Source: Sinohyriopsis cumingii
Taxonomy: Eukaryota; Mollusca; Bivalvia; Unionida; Unionidae
Direction: 5' to 3'
NCBI GenBank assembly: GCA_028554795.2
Contig: CM068835.1
Coordinates: forward strand, 62,831,719 to 62,895,718
DNA length: 64,000 nucleotides
The position numbers and the translations under genes are program-made. The notes beneath the pieces were generated by a model. It did not search any database and was not told the origin of the DNA. It saw only the letters and a list, made by a program, of their open reading frames with translations. Positions 24,871 to 38,982 of this stretch are shown one piece after another. Every line of letters begins with the position of its first letter. Positions within the stretch are counted from its first letter, which is position 1.

Positions 24871-27184
24871 GAGAGGAATAAAAGGCACAAAGTAAATGGC
24901 ATGCTGCATAAAAGCTGTCATGTGTCAATGAGTTTAAGATTTGTGCCTCATTCAATCCAATTTCCATGAATTATTTTCCATCGTTCAATGATTGCGGCGT
25001 AATATATAACTATGACTAACATTTACAAATTCATTGTTAATTGTCTGTTTATAACATAAAAGACACAAATGTGATTACAACTGTTCTGAATTTATCAAGC
25101 TGGGGCTAAGTGTGTGTGTGTAAATTTCAGAAGCTTGGGAGAGTTGTGGGAGTGATAATTAAACACTATTCACTCTGGCATAGTGTTTAGTGGAATACTA
25201 TACATAAATATGATGTGAACAAATCATTTATTATCTTATTTCGTAACATTATCTTTCATACAAGTCTACCTGCATTAATTATACTTATGCATTTTAATCC
25301 CACGCAGACATGATTGTCTCAGTTTTGCATTTGGCCTGCTTTAGTCTCGACTTTTAATGTAAGTTCCCTGTCATCATGGATATAAACGAGATTCTAATCT
25401 TCTTTTGAAAGCTCTCGTTCATTACGTAGTGATACGTGTGAGGAACCACTTTTGGATTTAAAAAAAGATCATGTATGAAATTGTCCAATTATAGTGCCTA
25501 TTCAAAGGTTTATTAAGTCTGAAAGTCACAGGGAAAATTACGTGAATCGGTTAATCCTAATATAAACACGTAATACCGTTAAGACACATGGATACAGAGG
25601 TAAAAGTGTCCTTTGTAAACAATGTCAAAATTTCTATACCTCAACATACAATGCTACCGGAGAACAGCTTTTAGGCGTTAATTTTACAATTGTGGAGTAA
25701 TGAAAAGAACACATAGCATGAAACAAACTAATTTAATTCCTGCGACATTTTGATAGAAATACACAATTGCAAATAGCACATTACAGCGACCTTTAAAGTT
25801 GGCAGCGTACCAGTGCTCAGTAACTCATTTAAAAAAGGAATCATTTTTTTGTCTATTTAGAATAGTCATATGCTGAATGACTCCCTGTCGGTTTAAATTT
25901 GAGTTGGTCAGGAATGCATTTGTTTATCTGTCGATCAAGCTAAATTCTGCATATGTACCACCTGACATGAAATTCTAGAAGGTTGGATGACTAGTTTTGC
26001 CATTGATAGTTTGGACTCGTAAGCTTGAAAAACACGAAATTCTTTTTATATTTATTCTCAGAAAGAGATAGGTTTAAACATTTGTTTTTGTTGAAGATGA
26101 TTAAATCCGTTTCGTATTGAAGTGCAGTGAATTTACCTATAGAATGTGATTTCTTTTGCAAAAGTGAACCAGTCCTAGACATTGCAGTACATTGTCACGC
26201 TATCAATCATTTTTCTGAAAGATACTGAATGTTAGCAGTAACTACCCATATAGTACATATAGAGGTGATTCAAGATGCAGAATAGCAAGTATATTAATTT
26301 CAGCAACTAATCATATACCATAGGAACAAAAAAAAAAAAAAAAAAGAAAAATGAGCTGATGCATGAACACAACTGTCGGTTGTTCTTCATTTGAGATCGG
26401 TGGACAAAATTCACAATGCATTATTTTGTACCCCACTTTTCACGAATGATTAATTCAGCATACAATGATCGCAACATACTCCAAACCCAGGAATGATATT
26501 CAGAAATTCCACCCAGGAGTGATATTTGCAAATTCATAATTAATTTATTGTTTATAAACGTATAAACATTTCCATGTGATTTAAAATGTTTTCAATTCCT
26601 GAAACTGTGGGCAAGTGTGGGTATGATGCTGAAACGCTATGTAGACGAGGGCATTATACGTATCCATGCAGACATAGCGACTTATACTTTATAAAAGTCG
26701 CATAGGTACAATGTGTTTGCTTTCATCTATACCTTTGGTGTAGGTACCGTTCCACGACCTTTTAAAAGCTGCATATACCTGTATATATATTGCAGCAATA
26801 TGACTGAACATTGTTAAAGCTATGTTACAAATCCAGATCACACACACACGCACGCACACAAGAAAACAATATATTATTGTCATATAACTTTAATGTCACC
26901 GTGCTCCTTAATGAACTGTAGAGCCCGATCTAAACATATCTAAACGTGCTGTGTTTTATTTAATTAATTTTTGTCTGTATAAGTTGTTGTTCTACAGTCG
27001 TTTTTAGCATCTAATAAAACGTGACACTGTTTGCACCTGTACATAAGAAGGACGCACATGTAAGAGGTCGATAGATGGCACAACAGTCGGCATGAAAAGA
27101 CGCTATACCCATTACAAGGATTCCAAAAATCTGGGGCAATTTGTCCAAATACATTAAGCATTTATTTCAAAGAAGCCTCCCTGA
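24871..27184. other. Intergenic, no gene seen
   Basis: AT-rich, including an A-run at about 26329-26345. No supported gene. Confidence 0.5.
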
Positions 27185-27345
27185 CTAAGTAATTATGAAG
27201 TTTTATTCGTGATCAGAAGGTTAGGGACTCGAATCTCACCATCTGTTACCGTGATGTGTAAATGGTCAAATTACTTTAACTGCCTTGAGACTATATAACC
27301 GTCAAAGTGTTGACGTGCCGTAAAACATCACACACAAACCTAACC
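27185..27345 (+). mobile_element. Probable tRNA-SINE fragment
   Basis: Contains the box B-like GGTTAGGGACTCGAATCTC (27220-27238) followed by a tail with TGCCGTAAAACATCA, a form I associate with mollusc SINE tails. The head is decayed. Family not determined. Confidence 0.4.
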
Positions 27346-27787
27346 CTTTTGCTTAGCAAATAGGAATTCATGAACGTTGATGTTGTGTATTATTCCCTGT
27401 TATTATACCAAGTAAGAAGAATAAAGTTTTGTTATTTTCTACTTCTATCCGATTCTGAGTAAAATAAACAAATCTGCTGAATATCTTGAATGGTATGAGA
27501 AACAAACACGAAAACATTATTGATCAAAAGAACGTATGTTACACCAGAACATGTTTAATTTTTCACAGAAGTTGTTTATTCTTAAGCAGTTAAATATGAC
27601 CCTATCACAGCGACTTTCCTGATTCTCAAATTCCAAAATCTTTCATAAGACTTTACAGCCCAATCACATTTTCTGAATTGGCGAACTATAAATCACATTT
27701 GTTCTTGTTTATTGAATTGCGATACTTCTCCGTGTAAAATACGGATTGAACATGTTGAATTTCCTATTGAAGTGAACGTTGGTCTGT

Positions 27788-27789
<2 letters not shown>

Positions 27790-27821
<32 letters not shown>

Positions 27822-27850
27822 ATACATACATACATACATACATACATACA
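27790..27850. repeat. Compound (CA)n-(CATA)n microsatellite
   Basis: CA repeat followed by CATA repeat, then short GAT and TTA trinucleotide runs to about 27915. The surrounding 27.35-28.75 kb shows no gene. Confidence 0.95.
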
Positions 27851-28753
27851 CACATCCATGCATACATATATGATGATGATGATGATGATTATTATTATTA
27901 CTATTATTGTTATTATTACTCATATTATTATTAGTAGTATTATGATTAATTTTATCATTTTTATTATTCAGTACACCACTTGAATATTTCCATCAAAGAT
28001 TATTCTTACTACTGCGAGCACGCGGTAAATTCCCACTATTATACATATATAGTATATGCCGCTTTAGCTGGAATTAGAAGCCATTGATTTTGTCCTGGAA
28101 TGATCTAACACCAAAATCACACACCGTACAAGTAATTGTTGCACTGGGTGGTGGGTTTTGTTTTAAGGCACATTGCGCACGTTACAAGACTTGTGGTTCA
28201 TATATTTTCGCTTTAAGTAAGGGATTATTCTTGACGCAAGTACTCAAAATTCATTCATAAGTTTCAAGGTTGAGTAGTAATGTAAAGCAACTAAACGTCA
28301 CGTGAGTTGAGATCGGGACAATCTTTCTTAAATGTACAATCTTAATTAATTTCTATTTGGTTTTGTTCAAATGACAGGTTCATTTATTTATTGCAATAGT
28401 TCATTGCATTCTTAAAGTACTTGAACGTTTCGAATTACTTGGAAATATCGCTTTTTTAGACACTGTGAATGTATCTAAAGCCATTTTGTATTGTATCTCG
28501 TGGTTCTGTTTTGATATGTTTCCTTTTGTATTGTAGACAGTTCCATTGTAATTTTAAATTTATTTTTTGTTTTCATTATTTTTCGTTATGTTTGCTTTAG
28601 TACAATATAATCGGAAAACATACAATACAAAGTTTTGGAGCCATTGAAAGAGATGAAGCGATAGTTTCCGTTGATCTTGATGAGGTTACATCATTTCATG
28701 CGCCTATTCCTGAAATGTTCGATTTTTTTACTGGTATCGTCGTCTTCTTGAGT

Positions 28754-30560
28754 TTAAAATAGACACAGACTTAATATGAAAATTATGTGTAGCTTGTGTT
28801 CCGTTTGAAGGCGGTGTACGCATCGTTTAGTACTTTTGATGGCGTGGATTGAGACACCGTTGAGCGAAATAGGGAAGGCGAACAGAGGAGATTTAGGTTC
28901 TTGGCATCGGAGAAAAAACGCTGGACCACAAGCGTACAGAGCAGTTTGTGCTTGTAGATGGTCATAGTCTTGCAATTACACACACGTTAGCAACTACAGT
29001 CTATTTGATATGCCTCCACTACTGCTAGTGTAACCTGGGAGTGAAACAATGGTCATCAGACTCCTGTGCGGCTACATTAATTGGGCGTGGGTCGACACTA
29101 GACATGGTGGTCTTTGGAATAGCCCTAATGGATACAAGGTCTCGAACAATGGGGCCTTCCGAGAGACGTGATGAATCGGGTGGCTATTAATGAACAACTC
29201 ACACAATACCCCGCGGAGCCTTTGCCAACCGAATGTCATCAGTCATCTCTTCATGGTTTGACAGTTGTTTTAGGAAGTCTAAGGAAAACGATGTTACTCG
29301 TAAAAAGCAGATCTGGGCTCCCATCGCAATGTTATGGCTTATAGTCAAGAAAGGAATGCGAAAAGAACATGCGGTGGCAGAAATCAATGTTTACTACAAG
29401 AAACAGTGAAAAGTGTAGCTGCAGAAAAGTAAACAAATCGGTTGCATTATAATCAGCAAATTTTCAGTACAGAGTGCAAACGACAGCAGACCCAAGAAAC
29501 GCTAGCAGGATGATGAACAGGGACAGATGGATCTTTTAATAACCACCTAGCTTGCGATATGTTCTCTCTCTACTTATTGCAATCCGTCCCTTATGTACTG
29601 CTATAGATTGCAGACCCCGTTCACGTTCCTCCGGGCCTTCAGGTGTGAATGCGTGGTCATCTTACCAATGAACAGTCTGGAATTATTTGGTACTGACACC
29701 ATAGCGGTTGCAACAGACTCTAAGTCTATGATGCCATAGCAAATGTTCAGACTAAATACATTTAGAGCGTTCATAAAGGCGAAAACATGCAATGCATGCT
29801 ACACTTAAGTGTGTAACAGATGCCAAAAAATGACAATAGTACTCCTATAAAGGAACCGTAGTGTGTAAAATATTAGGAGACCCAAGCCTCCAATGATAAC
29901 GTAGCTGATATGTCGAAGACCAAATATTTGAGATTCATCAGGTAGCATGTCTAAAAGTCAGATACAACAACACGCAGGGCCGACGATCCCTTTACTGTGT
30001 ACTGTCGTTCAAGTCTTAAGGTAGAAGAAGCCGAGGCATGACAACTCGTGGAATCGCTGTCTTCGGTAACATGAACACGCTATTTCGTTTCCCCAGTAGC
30101 TGGGGATGAAATGTCGGTACGGTAGCAATATCTGCTTGCAAGCCTGCCATGTTCTTTCGCTGAAACGGTCCGAAATACGTATTTGGATAAGAAATACTTT
30201 CCACAGTTTATTATTTGAGACGAACATTTGCAGTCACCCGCTACATTCTACAGAACTCTCTCGAGGCTGGTTAATGCATAAATAGCCGGTCAGCTGGTAA
30301 ATGGTGTTTTGACTGGTACTGCTGTAGTTGCTTGGTAAATGGGCGACTGAACCGCTTCATAATGTCACGCGCACTCATCAACTGAACGAAATGTTTGGCA
30401 AACAGTGAGGATAAACACTGACACGTGGGAGCAGACTGTGGTGTTTGGCACACCTCTATTGGAGCAAAATCCAATAGGACTGCCACAGCAGAACAGAGGA
30501 AGCAGACAAGGAAAGCCTCAGCCAGTGACCCTAGTTGTTACATCCGTGTCGATCATAGTT
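28754..30560 (-). pseudogene. Second decayed coding-like island, family unknown
   Basis: A GC-richer interval with many overlapping minus-strand open pieces in shifting frames: 28983-28754, 29387-29199 continuing with few stops toward 29040, 29792-29601, 30227-30009 and 30486-30271. Protein-like segments include IPFLTISHNIAMGAQICF and NICYGIIDLESVATAM. It looks like one or two long genes broken by indels and stops. I recognise no family. It may be related in origin to the island at 17-18.4 kb, which has the same strand and look, but I could not align them. Confidence 0.35.
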
Positions 30561-31514
30561 TTTCGCACGTTAATTCTTGTAATCCTTGGACGTCAATTGT
30601 TTTTCTGTTATTCTAATTGCTGGCAATATTTAATATGGTTAATGGTTACATGAATGTACGTCCGCGTATCAAATTGAGTGGAAAAAATAAATGATCAGCC
30701 TGATGAAATTTGTTGGGAGTTTTCTCAAAACAACATTAACATGAAATCTTCCATAGCTCGTGTAGGAAAATTTACCACACCGTTTCTTTAGGTACCTACT
30801 CTCGAGTAACCCGGAAGGTAAGTTTTTCCGCTTCAGTTTTTAAGAATGTCTATAACGGATATCAAATGTTTGTTTATGTTAACATTCTTGGAAGACATCG
30901 TAGAGGAAACTGTTACTGGAATTTACCTCATTTATTGCGCACGATGGTGATATAATGATTCTATAGTGCGAGAGTAGGTTTCATAATTTTGTCACAGTTC
31001 ATGGTTGTTGAGAGTACCTTCGTACTGTCGTTGCTCATACTGCGAGCGATACTGGTTCCTGCATACAATGTATACAATGCATTGGAAACCTGGTCAATCG
31101 TCATAACTCTTTATGTGTATTCGCACGCTAGATGCGTTAACAAAACTAGCTTTATCCATAGTAAATTATGGTCATTTTGCTTATGTCTAAACAAATACAA
31201 ATATAAACCAAACCTGATGAAATAGTAGCCAAATATCAAATTGTTAATATTAGGCTACAACGTTTACTCACATTCACAGTAATGTTTTTTCAACTGGTGT
31301 TTGTAAAACCTGCTTTCCTGCTACCATTATATAGTTATCTATGTAGATATAGAGCTATGCTGTTGATCCTTCTAGTTTGTAGATGATCATGACGTTGATA
31401 ACTGGCTTGCTTTCTGTAAGTGAATAGCCAACCATGCCTAATTGTGCTCTTAACTGTCTGTGGCACACTAGAAAGAAGATATCGATTGGTTTAGTGATCA
31501 GTAGTTGACGTGCC

Positions 31515-32420
31515 TCAGTTCGGAGATCTAAACTGCTTGCGATTCAGCACTGCCCTTGCAATTCTCCTCCTTTGTACCCTTGAAATTCTCCTACTTTGTA
31601 GCTCAAGCATCGACATGACTTTACCAGGTGAAGCGATCATGTGTACCATTTTCTCAAGACTTAGGGAGAATGTTGAGTGTTTCAGGGATGACTTAAGGGA
31701 ATCTTTGAAGCTTTAATTCAGATCACTTTCTCTCCTTCAGTTAGTTATACAAATCTTCATAGGTAGTCGCTTGTTTGAAATCCTGCTGACGTGGCTTGCC
31801 CATCTCGAGCTTGATTAAATCAGAGTAATTTTGATGTCTGTTAGTGAATTAAATTCAGTTTCTGAGACGTTGTTCTGCCACCAATACCTCGTCATTCTCT
31901 GGGGGCAATCCACGTGATGATTAGTTTTTTCTGGCATGGCGTCTGTACTCTATCCAGGTTGCCCAGTTATGCAACAGTTTCGGCAATACAATGATTATGC
32001 AAACCTTAAAATTGTATTTATTTACTGCGCTCCCACACATTTGCACACAGTCTGTTATAGGCTTCGCCTGCTTTAGCAATTCTAACAGAATTGATTTCAT
32101 CATTTACTGTGATGATATTTTCCGCGAAAGGCTTTACTGGTGCAGGTTGGGGTATTGCCTCTGTCTTGTCATTTTAATTGTTAACTAGAAATCGTCCCCA
32201 GCTGAATAGAAATAATCGATAATGTGTTGCATGTTAAATTCAGATTTTTCATTCAAGGAGCAGTCGTCAGCAAAGAAGAGATCACGAACAGTCTTTTTCT
32301 GTAACTAGGAAGATATCAGTACGCATGGCACAGAACATCATGCTGATTATATTTGGTCTCGCTTGGCTCCATTGGTCACTAAGAATTTTTCAGATTGCTG
32401 TTCATTGCTCCACATTTTAA
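31515..32420 (-). pseudogene. LINE reverse transcriptase remnant, C-terminal half
   Basis: Minus-strand reading from 32420 downward shows FLVTNGAKRDQ, a form of the PVTNGVKQG RT motif. Next comes LFFADDCSLNEKSEFNMQH with the ADD catalytic centre at about 32262-32272. Further on are IVLPKLLHNWATWIEYRRHA and, in another frame, SLKHSTFSLSLEKM and RRRIARAVLNRKQFRS, the usual tail order of this animal LINE type. At least three frameshifts and several stops inactivate it. No 3' end or target duplication was identified. Confidence 0.72.
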
Positions 32421-32779
32421 AGAATACACAGCTTTTAAAGCGCGTCAGTTAGTTAATTATGACGCACGCACTTTGAGACTTTGAAATACGCACATATGAT
32501 TTAGTTGGGACTTCGCCAGAAGGAGAATGATTTTTCTCAGAAATAATGATATCTCATAATCTTTGATTATTACGTATCCAGTAATGTTACTATTATTACC
32601 TATCTGACTTGGACTATTCACTTTCATATCTTCTGATAAGCTGTTAAAACGCTTATCAAAGTCTCGACAATCTCACCAATCTTTCACTACGAATGCTGCT
32701 GGTAAGTAGTTTTCTCTTTCATGCTAATAATTTACCAAATGATTCAACAAATAATTATTATTTAATTTGCTCCATACGT

Positions 32780-34360
32780 TCATAAATAACAGCATTGCTT
32801 CAAAGCTTGCCAAGACTGATCTATATTTATTTCTACCAAAGCTTTCGAGATAGAAACAACCTTTGTCATATGTACAGAATACATTTCATCAACCATGTCA
32901 GTGGATGAGGTGTATTCAAAACACGACTGATTAGCCAAAACATAATCAAATATCGAACCTGAATAACCTTGGATACACGTATTCTTCAATATGACTTGGC
33001 CTGCCACAAATCTTCCACTTACAAACTTTAGATAAATAATTTGACTTATATCAATAAACTTCTTTTCTTACTATTTTACTTCCCTTTGATCGTGGTTTTT
33101 CACGGTCGTCTGGTTCATATTTGTTATGTCTGTTTAAAGTATTGAAGAAGGCGATAAGGCGCTATCCAGTTTAACATCAACATGTTCAGTACCTGAATTA
33201 GCATATACATTGGCAGAACAAAATGAGATTTATAGTCCTGGTTGTTGGCCTTTATTTGAGCTATTTCATTTTGTATGATAGCAAACACAGATTCTTCTGG
33301 TTGAACTGATGAACCTGCATAAGATATATCGGCAAATCAAAAAACAAGATTACAACATTCTTAAACGTGATCACAAGACAACCAAAACTTTACGGACGAG
33401 TTATGGTTCTTGAAAATGTACGTGTTCTTTAAAGCTGATTGACGCGGGGGAAGATATGGTTCACTATTAATTTATGCTTACTAATCGTACTTTCATCTCA
33501 TATAGAAAGCTATAGTAAAACGTTTACTCCCTATATGAAATTGTCCAGCAGCAACAAATGCGTTACATTTGCATGTATTGACATTACTTTAATCTTCTTT
33601 ACTTCATCAATATATAAATTTAACCAAGTATCAAACATTTATAGTATTTTAGATACATTCTCTTAACATAATGGAGCTATTATCACATTGTTAATTGTTC
33701 TTTGCACTAGTAGAGGAAATCTCGTTATAGGCAATGTCATGTGACAACTTCTTCACTTCTCCTATACTGTATCCTTATCTTTCATATGCAGAAAATTTGA
33801 CAATGTTTGGTAATGACATCTTGGTTGATGTTAGTCTGTGGGTTCGTTTCAATAATATCCCTGCTGTATTCAATACAGTTACCTCACTCATTTACTGCCT
33901 TATCGTACGTTTGCTGTCCTATCAGTTATAACTACGCTCTGTTTGGACATTCAGTAAATACAAGGTTATATTATTTTAACTTAGCAACCTAGGTTTCCCT
34001 CATTTTTCTGTAGAAGCGCTTCTCACTGGTTTATTGTTCAATCATATTTCACAATTCGCTTCGTATTTCTTGTCTTAACGTTTTTAATCTTCTGTTAACC
34101 ATTGACTGACTTGGATGCATTTTGTTTTTGCCGAAATTGACCTGAATACTTCGACAGATGTCTTCAGAAAGCGGGGTGTACTCATCTGGGTCGTTGCCGA
34201 CACAATAGGTTTGCTCTATGTATGGGTGGGAATAAACTGATTCTGCTGAAAGTTATCCATCCACGTTGCCGACGTTATCGAAGCCTGACATTTGTATGCG
34301 TTGGTACGCGGCTGTCGACTAGAAAAGTTTCGACTACTCAAGAAACCTCTAATTCCATTT
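32780..34360 (-). pseudogene. Decayed coding-like island upstream of the LINE remnant
   Basis: Minus-strand pieces with protein-like content: 33007-32780 (75 codons), a segment near 33330-33150 containing SVQPEESVFAIIQNEIAQI, and one near 34260-34040 containing HPSQSMVNRRLKTLRQEI, separated by stops and frame changes. It may be the 5' part of the neighbouring LINE or a separate dead gene. No family recognised. Confidence 0.3.
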
Positions 34361-35031
34361 GGCATAGATCATTGTAAATGTTCTGTATGACCCAATTCGC
34401 GACAAGGGCTCGAAATAATTTCAACACCCTGCACAAACAGACAGAAAAAGTAATCATTTCGGCAGCACTGAAATTCGCCCGTTTTCGTCATGAAAATTCA
34501 CAAATATTCGTATCATATTCACTGTACTATTTGGTAATGTCTGGGAAAATCTCAACACAGCAATTCTATACCTGCTTAACCAGTAAATACCCATTCAAAG
34601 GGATGCATATGTTGGACTAATTGTTCGAACTTCCGTTACATGTCACTCTATCAAGAAAGTGACATACTTTCGATGTGCTGTGAATTAATTTAACAGTGGC
34701 ATAAATTGAACTCTGAATTCTTTATTAAAATGTATGCAAAATGTACATAAGGCGGAGTAATGTTCACTGTCCCTTTCGACTCGATATGTAATGATACTAT
34801 TAATAATAATAATAATGATAATAATAATGATCAATATTGCTTTGTTTCTTGTGTCTTCGTGTTTTTTTATCCACAATGCTTTGTTAATTTGTAATCAAGA
34901 TATAATATATAGTTAATGCGAGCTACCTTTATTGAACATCACATTTACGTGCATCAGGCGATATATGCGGAATTACATATATACCACTTTACGAGGTTTA
35001 TACAGCGTACAATGAACTTGTTTCGAACGAA

Positions 35032-35036
<5 letters not shown>

Positions 35037-35098
<62 letters not shown>
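35037..35098. repeat. (TA)n microsatellite
   Basis: Pure TA run of about 62 bases. Confidence 0.97.
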
Positions 35099-35100
<2 letters not shown>

Positions 35101-35454
35101 TAATGAAGAAGGAGAGTAAATCTATGAGTGAATTTCACTATACATAAATTTTAAATTGCTACCTTTTTATGCGGAATTATATCAACTTAGTTTATGAATC
35201 AGTCCTGCAGAACGCTTTCAGTTTCTATCTATAGTCGGTTGTAATAAATAATGATCCCTCAAATTTGTCAACACACAGGTAACCTCACCTTTCAAACTAG
35301 GCATTGAACACATATTAGGCACTAAAAACATTATCGGTATAGATCTAGCTTATCGCACCATTCAACCTGGTCATAAAATACAGGTATATATTTCACTTTC
35401 CGAAAGTTATGTTTAACACAAAACTACTTTAATCTGCTTACTTTAGCCATCATA

Positions 35455-36770
35455 CAGATTTAAGTTCCACAGTTCATATTTTGTACAGAGACTATACTTA
35501 TCCATTCGAAAATAAAGAGACAATTGCATGATTACAGGTATGAGGAAAGAGACATCATGCCTGATCATTTAATGCATTCATGGTCAAGTGAACGCATGAT
35601 GTCACAAACATTTAAAGCTCGGTTAGAAGTATTACATAGACCAGCCAAGGGATCAGTGTGCCAGGATTCATGTGTAGGTCAAATTACATTTGTAAACACG
35701 AAGGATATAGGTGATTTCGATTATATCTTATGTAATCAGTCTGCTGTTTACTTGTTTGTGACCATTTGTCGCAAACCCATCCAGATCATATACTGGTCAT
35801 GATGCCATACATTTTAGAATGAAAGTAAGTGATTTTGTTTGTAAAATTAATAGATGGGAGAAAAGCACCAGTTCTTTTAAATCTAAATATATCTTGAAGA
35901 CTGATGTGCTAAATGAATTTAGTGATATTAACCTTCCCATCAGTCAGAGTGAATTACAATGGCTAACTGAGAAATATATTGTTGAATATTAATGTAAATC
36001 AGGAAATAAATGAATCGAACATGGAAATCACCGAGGCAACATAATTCGGGAACTGTGGCTAGCTTAAAAAACTCCCTATTACCAAATATATGCATAAGTA
36101 CAGCCACTGAATTTGAATTCGTCTTGGTTTGTGGAAGAATGTTTACGTCAGTGAATATAATCTGATAAATGCCGACATGAATGCATGTAAATAACGTAAC
36201 AAATTGCTTAGGTATCACTCTTATGTGTGCCATAAGTAAATTATTTACTAGGACATTAAATAATAATCTTGTTGAATTGGCGGAGGATCATCATTTATTT
36301 GTCAAAGCACTTTCTTAACGAATATAGGTCCATAACAATAATACCCCCGTTATTGTGGAGTGAAATTCAAAGTCCGGAAGTACAGCTTCAGACTGCAGAT
36401 AAAATGTCGTGGATTCGATTCTCACCATGGAAGTTTTACCTATCATTGAGCAAGATAATTAATAAACATAGCTTTGTGCTGGTTCTATATAGAAAGCCAG
36501 CGATCGTAATTAATATAAGCTGTACGAACTTTCTTTATAACGATGAAAAATAGATTCGTTTTAACTAAGCATTTCAAACGATGTGCATTGACAAAAATAA
36601 AAAACATATAATAATATGCCACATATTTTTATGGGCAATTTCACATCATAGTATCATGGGGACATGGAGGGTGAAATGTGTACGAAATCGGAGTCGAAAA
36701 AACGAGGGTGAGTTTCTTAATACATTTTAAAATCATACAGTCATCACCTACGATTACATATGCATGCATT
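35455..36770. repeat. Tandem duplication of ~1.3 kb, copy A
   Basis: Aligns to copy B with an offset of about 1315 bases over its whole length, for example CATCATGCCT at 35553 and 36868 and ATTAATAAACAT near 36459 and 37769. Identity is roughly 80-85 percent by eye, so the duplication is old. No gene is seen inside. A tRNA-like segment at about 36375-36430 has box B GGATTCGATTCTC. Confidence 0.85.
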
Positions 36771-38092
36771 TGTGTTAGGTTCAACAGTTCATTTATTGTA
36801 CAGAGACTATAGTTAGCCAGTTCAGAATAAAGAGACAATAACAAGATTGTAGTTGTGATGATAAAAACATCATGCCTAATCATTTAATGCATTCATGATC
36901 AAGTGTACGCATGAGGTCACGAACATTTAAAGCTATGTAAGAGGTTTCACCTTGAACAACTAGGTGACCAGTATGCCAGGAGTCATGCATAGGTTAATTT
37001 GCCATAATTGTAAACACGAAAGGTAGAGGTGTTGTCGATTGTCTCTTATGTAATCAATATCCTTTTTACCTTTATTTGACCATTTCTCGCCAGCCCATCC
37101 AGTTCAAATTCTGGTCATTGTGCAATATATTTTAGCATGAAAGTAAGCAATTATTTGTAAAATTATTAGACGGGAGAAAAGCACCACTAATTCTAAATCT
37201 AAATATATCAGGATGCTTGATGAGATTAATGAATTTAGTGACAGTAACACCAGGCAGAGAGAATTGCAATGGCTTACTAAGAAATAAATTGCTGGATATT
37301 AATGTAACTTGGAAAATGAATGAATCGAACACAATATTCACAGAGGAAATATAATTAGGCAGCTGTTGTTTACTTCGAAAACTCGTTATTACCAAATATA
37401 TGCATAAGTACAGGTATTTAATTTTAGTTAGTCTTGGTTTGCTGAAGAATGTTTTCGTCAATGAATATAATCTAATAAATTTCGATATATATGCATGTAA
37501 ATATAGGAACTAATTTCTTAGGTATCACCGTTCTGTGTGTGTTGGTAAAATGTTCAATAGGACATTAAATAAAAAAATTGCTTGTGGAATTGGCGGAGGA
37601 TCATCAGGTATTTGTCAAAGCACGTGCTTTAGGAATATATGTACGTAACAATAACAACCCCATTATCCAGGAGTGAAATGCATAGTGCAGTGGTACAGTT
37701 TCGGACTGCATATAAAAAGTCGTGGATTAGATCCTCGCCGTGATAGTGTTGCCTATCATTGAGCAAAGGTAATTAATAAACATGGCTGTGTACTGGTCCT
37801 CTACAAGAAACCAGAGGGTGTGAATAATATAAGCCGTAAGAACTTTTTCCACATTCGATGAAAATAGATCTGTTTAAATTAAGCATTTGTAACGATGCGC
37901 TTTAACAAAAATAACCCCAAAAACCAAAATAAAAAATAGGCCCTATATTTGAATGGATAATGTCATATTATTGGTTTTTGCTGATAAGCTTGGTGAAATG
38001 TGCAGTCGATTTTTCGTTGGAAAATTGAAGGTACTTTTCGTAATACATATAAAAATCATACAAACATAACCAAAGAGTAGATAAGTATGCAT
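36771..38092. repeat. Tandem duplication of ~1.3 kb, copy B
   Basis: Direct neighbour of copy A with the same order of landmarks. Its tRNA-like segment (about 37685-37745) keeps a box A-like GCAGTGGTACAGT and a diverged box B. Both copies therefore duplicated the embedded SINE-like head rather than receiving separate insertions. Confidence 0.85.
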
Positions 38093-38311
38093 GGTAATAA
38101 GTTTTGCGACCTGCTAGTTTCAATGTTGTGACTTTTCAGTTTTTAACGTTATACACTTGATTATATTTCTCTGTTATTTTTTTTCCGAATCAATGCATAC
38201 TTCCTTTTATAGTGATGTATTGTTCTTGCTAACAACATTTATATGATAAAATATAACTTATGCTCAGTTTTCATGGATAAATGAAATGCTTAGCTTTTAA
38301 AGCATAACTGT

Positions 38312-38600
38312 GTTTATTAAACGCCCGTCGTAAGACGGTCGTATTATCTGATGGCTCGTGGCGTCTGTCTGTCCGTCTTTCTTAAATTCGTGTCCGAGCT
38401 ATAATTATTGAGCCAGTTCGTATATTCGAATTAAACTTAGTAGGAATATTACTAGGCAATGTATCGGGCGCAACTTTCAACTCAGTTCGTCCAAGGCTAC
38501 TCTCAATATTGATTAAAGGTCAAATTGTGCCCGGGTTGTAATTATTTTCCCGGATAGTGTGTTCCAGTATAAATTGGTACACACGCCACTGAGATCGTGA
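38312..38600. repeat. Dispersed-repeat-like segment with short palindrome
   Basis: Starts with the near-palindrome CCCGTCGTAAGACGG, then GTCTGTCTGTCCGTC and a moderately GC-rich body. This type of head is common in invertebrate repeats, but I have only one copy here, so the call rests on style alone. Confidence 0.35.
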
Positions 38601-38930
38601 CGCAGATACACATATGCTGTCCAATTAGTAGGCACTCTTGCTATTTTATCAGTTCACCTTATCATGGGAGTTGCCATTTGTCAACATGTTAACCTTCTGC
38701 GCACCTTAAACGCTTGATTATATACAGTCTTAATTCAACAGACTTGACAACAACATATTTCAATAATTACTCAATTCCTGTCTTTAACCAGCAATATTCC
38801 TTTATATTAACTAGATGTATTAAGCTTCGTTTACAATTGTAATAATGTACCTTGTGTCTAATTTTGATCAGTCGTATTGTCCTTCATTAATATAGACAAT
38901 ATGTGAAAACCAATATCTATCTATCTATTT

Positions 38931-38937
38931 CTCTCTC

Positions 38938-38980
<43 letters not shown>
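38931..38980. repeat. (CT)n-(TA)n microsatellite
   Basis: Short CT run followed by TA repeat. The stretch from here to 39.9 kb holds no gene I can support. Confidence 0.95.
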
Positions 38981-38982
<2 letters not shown>

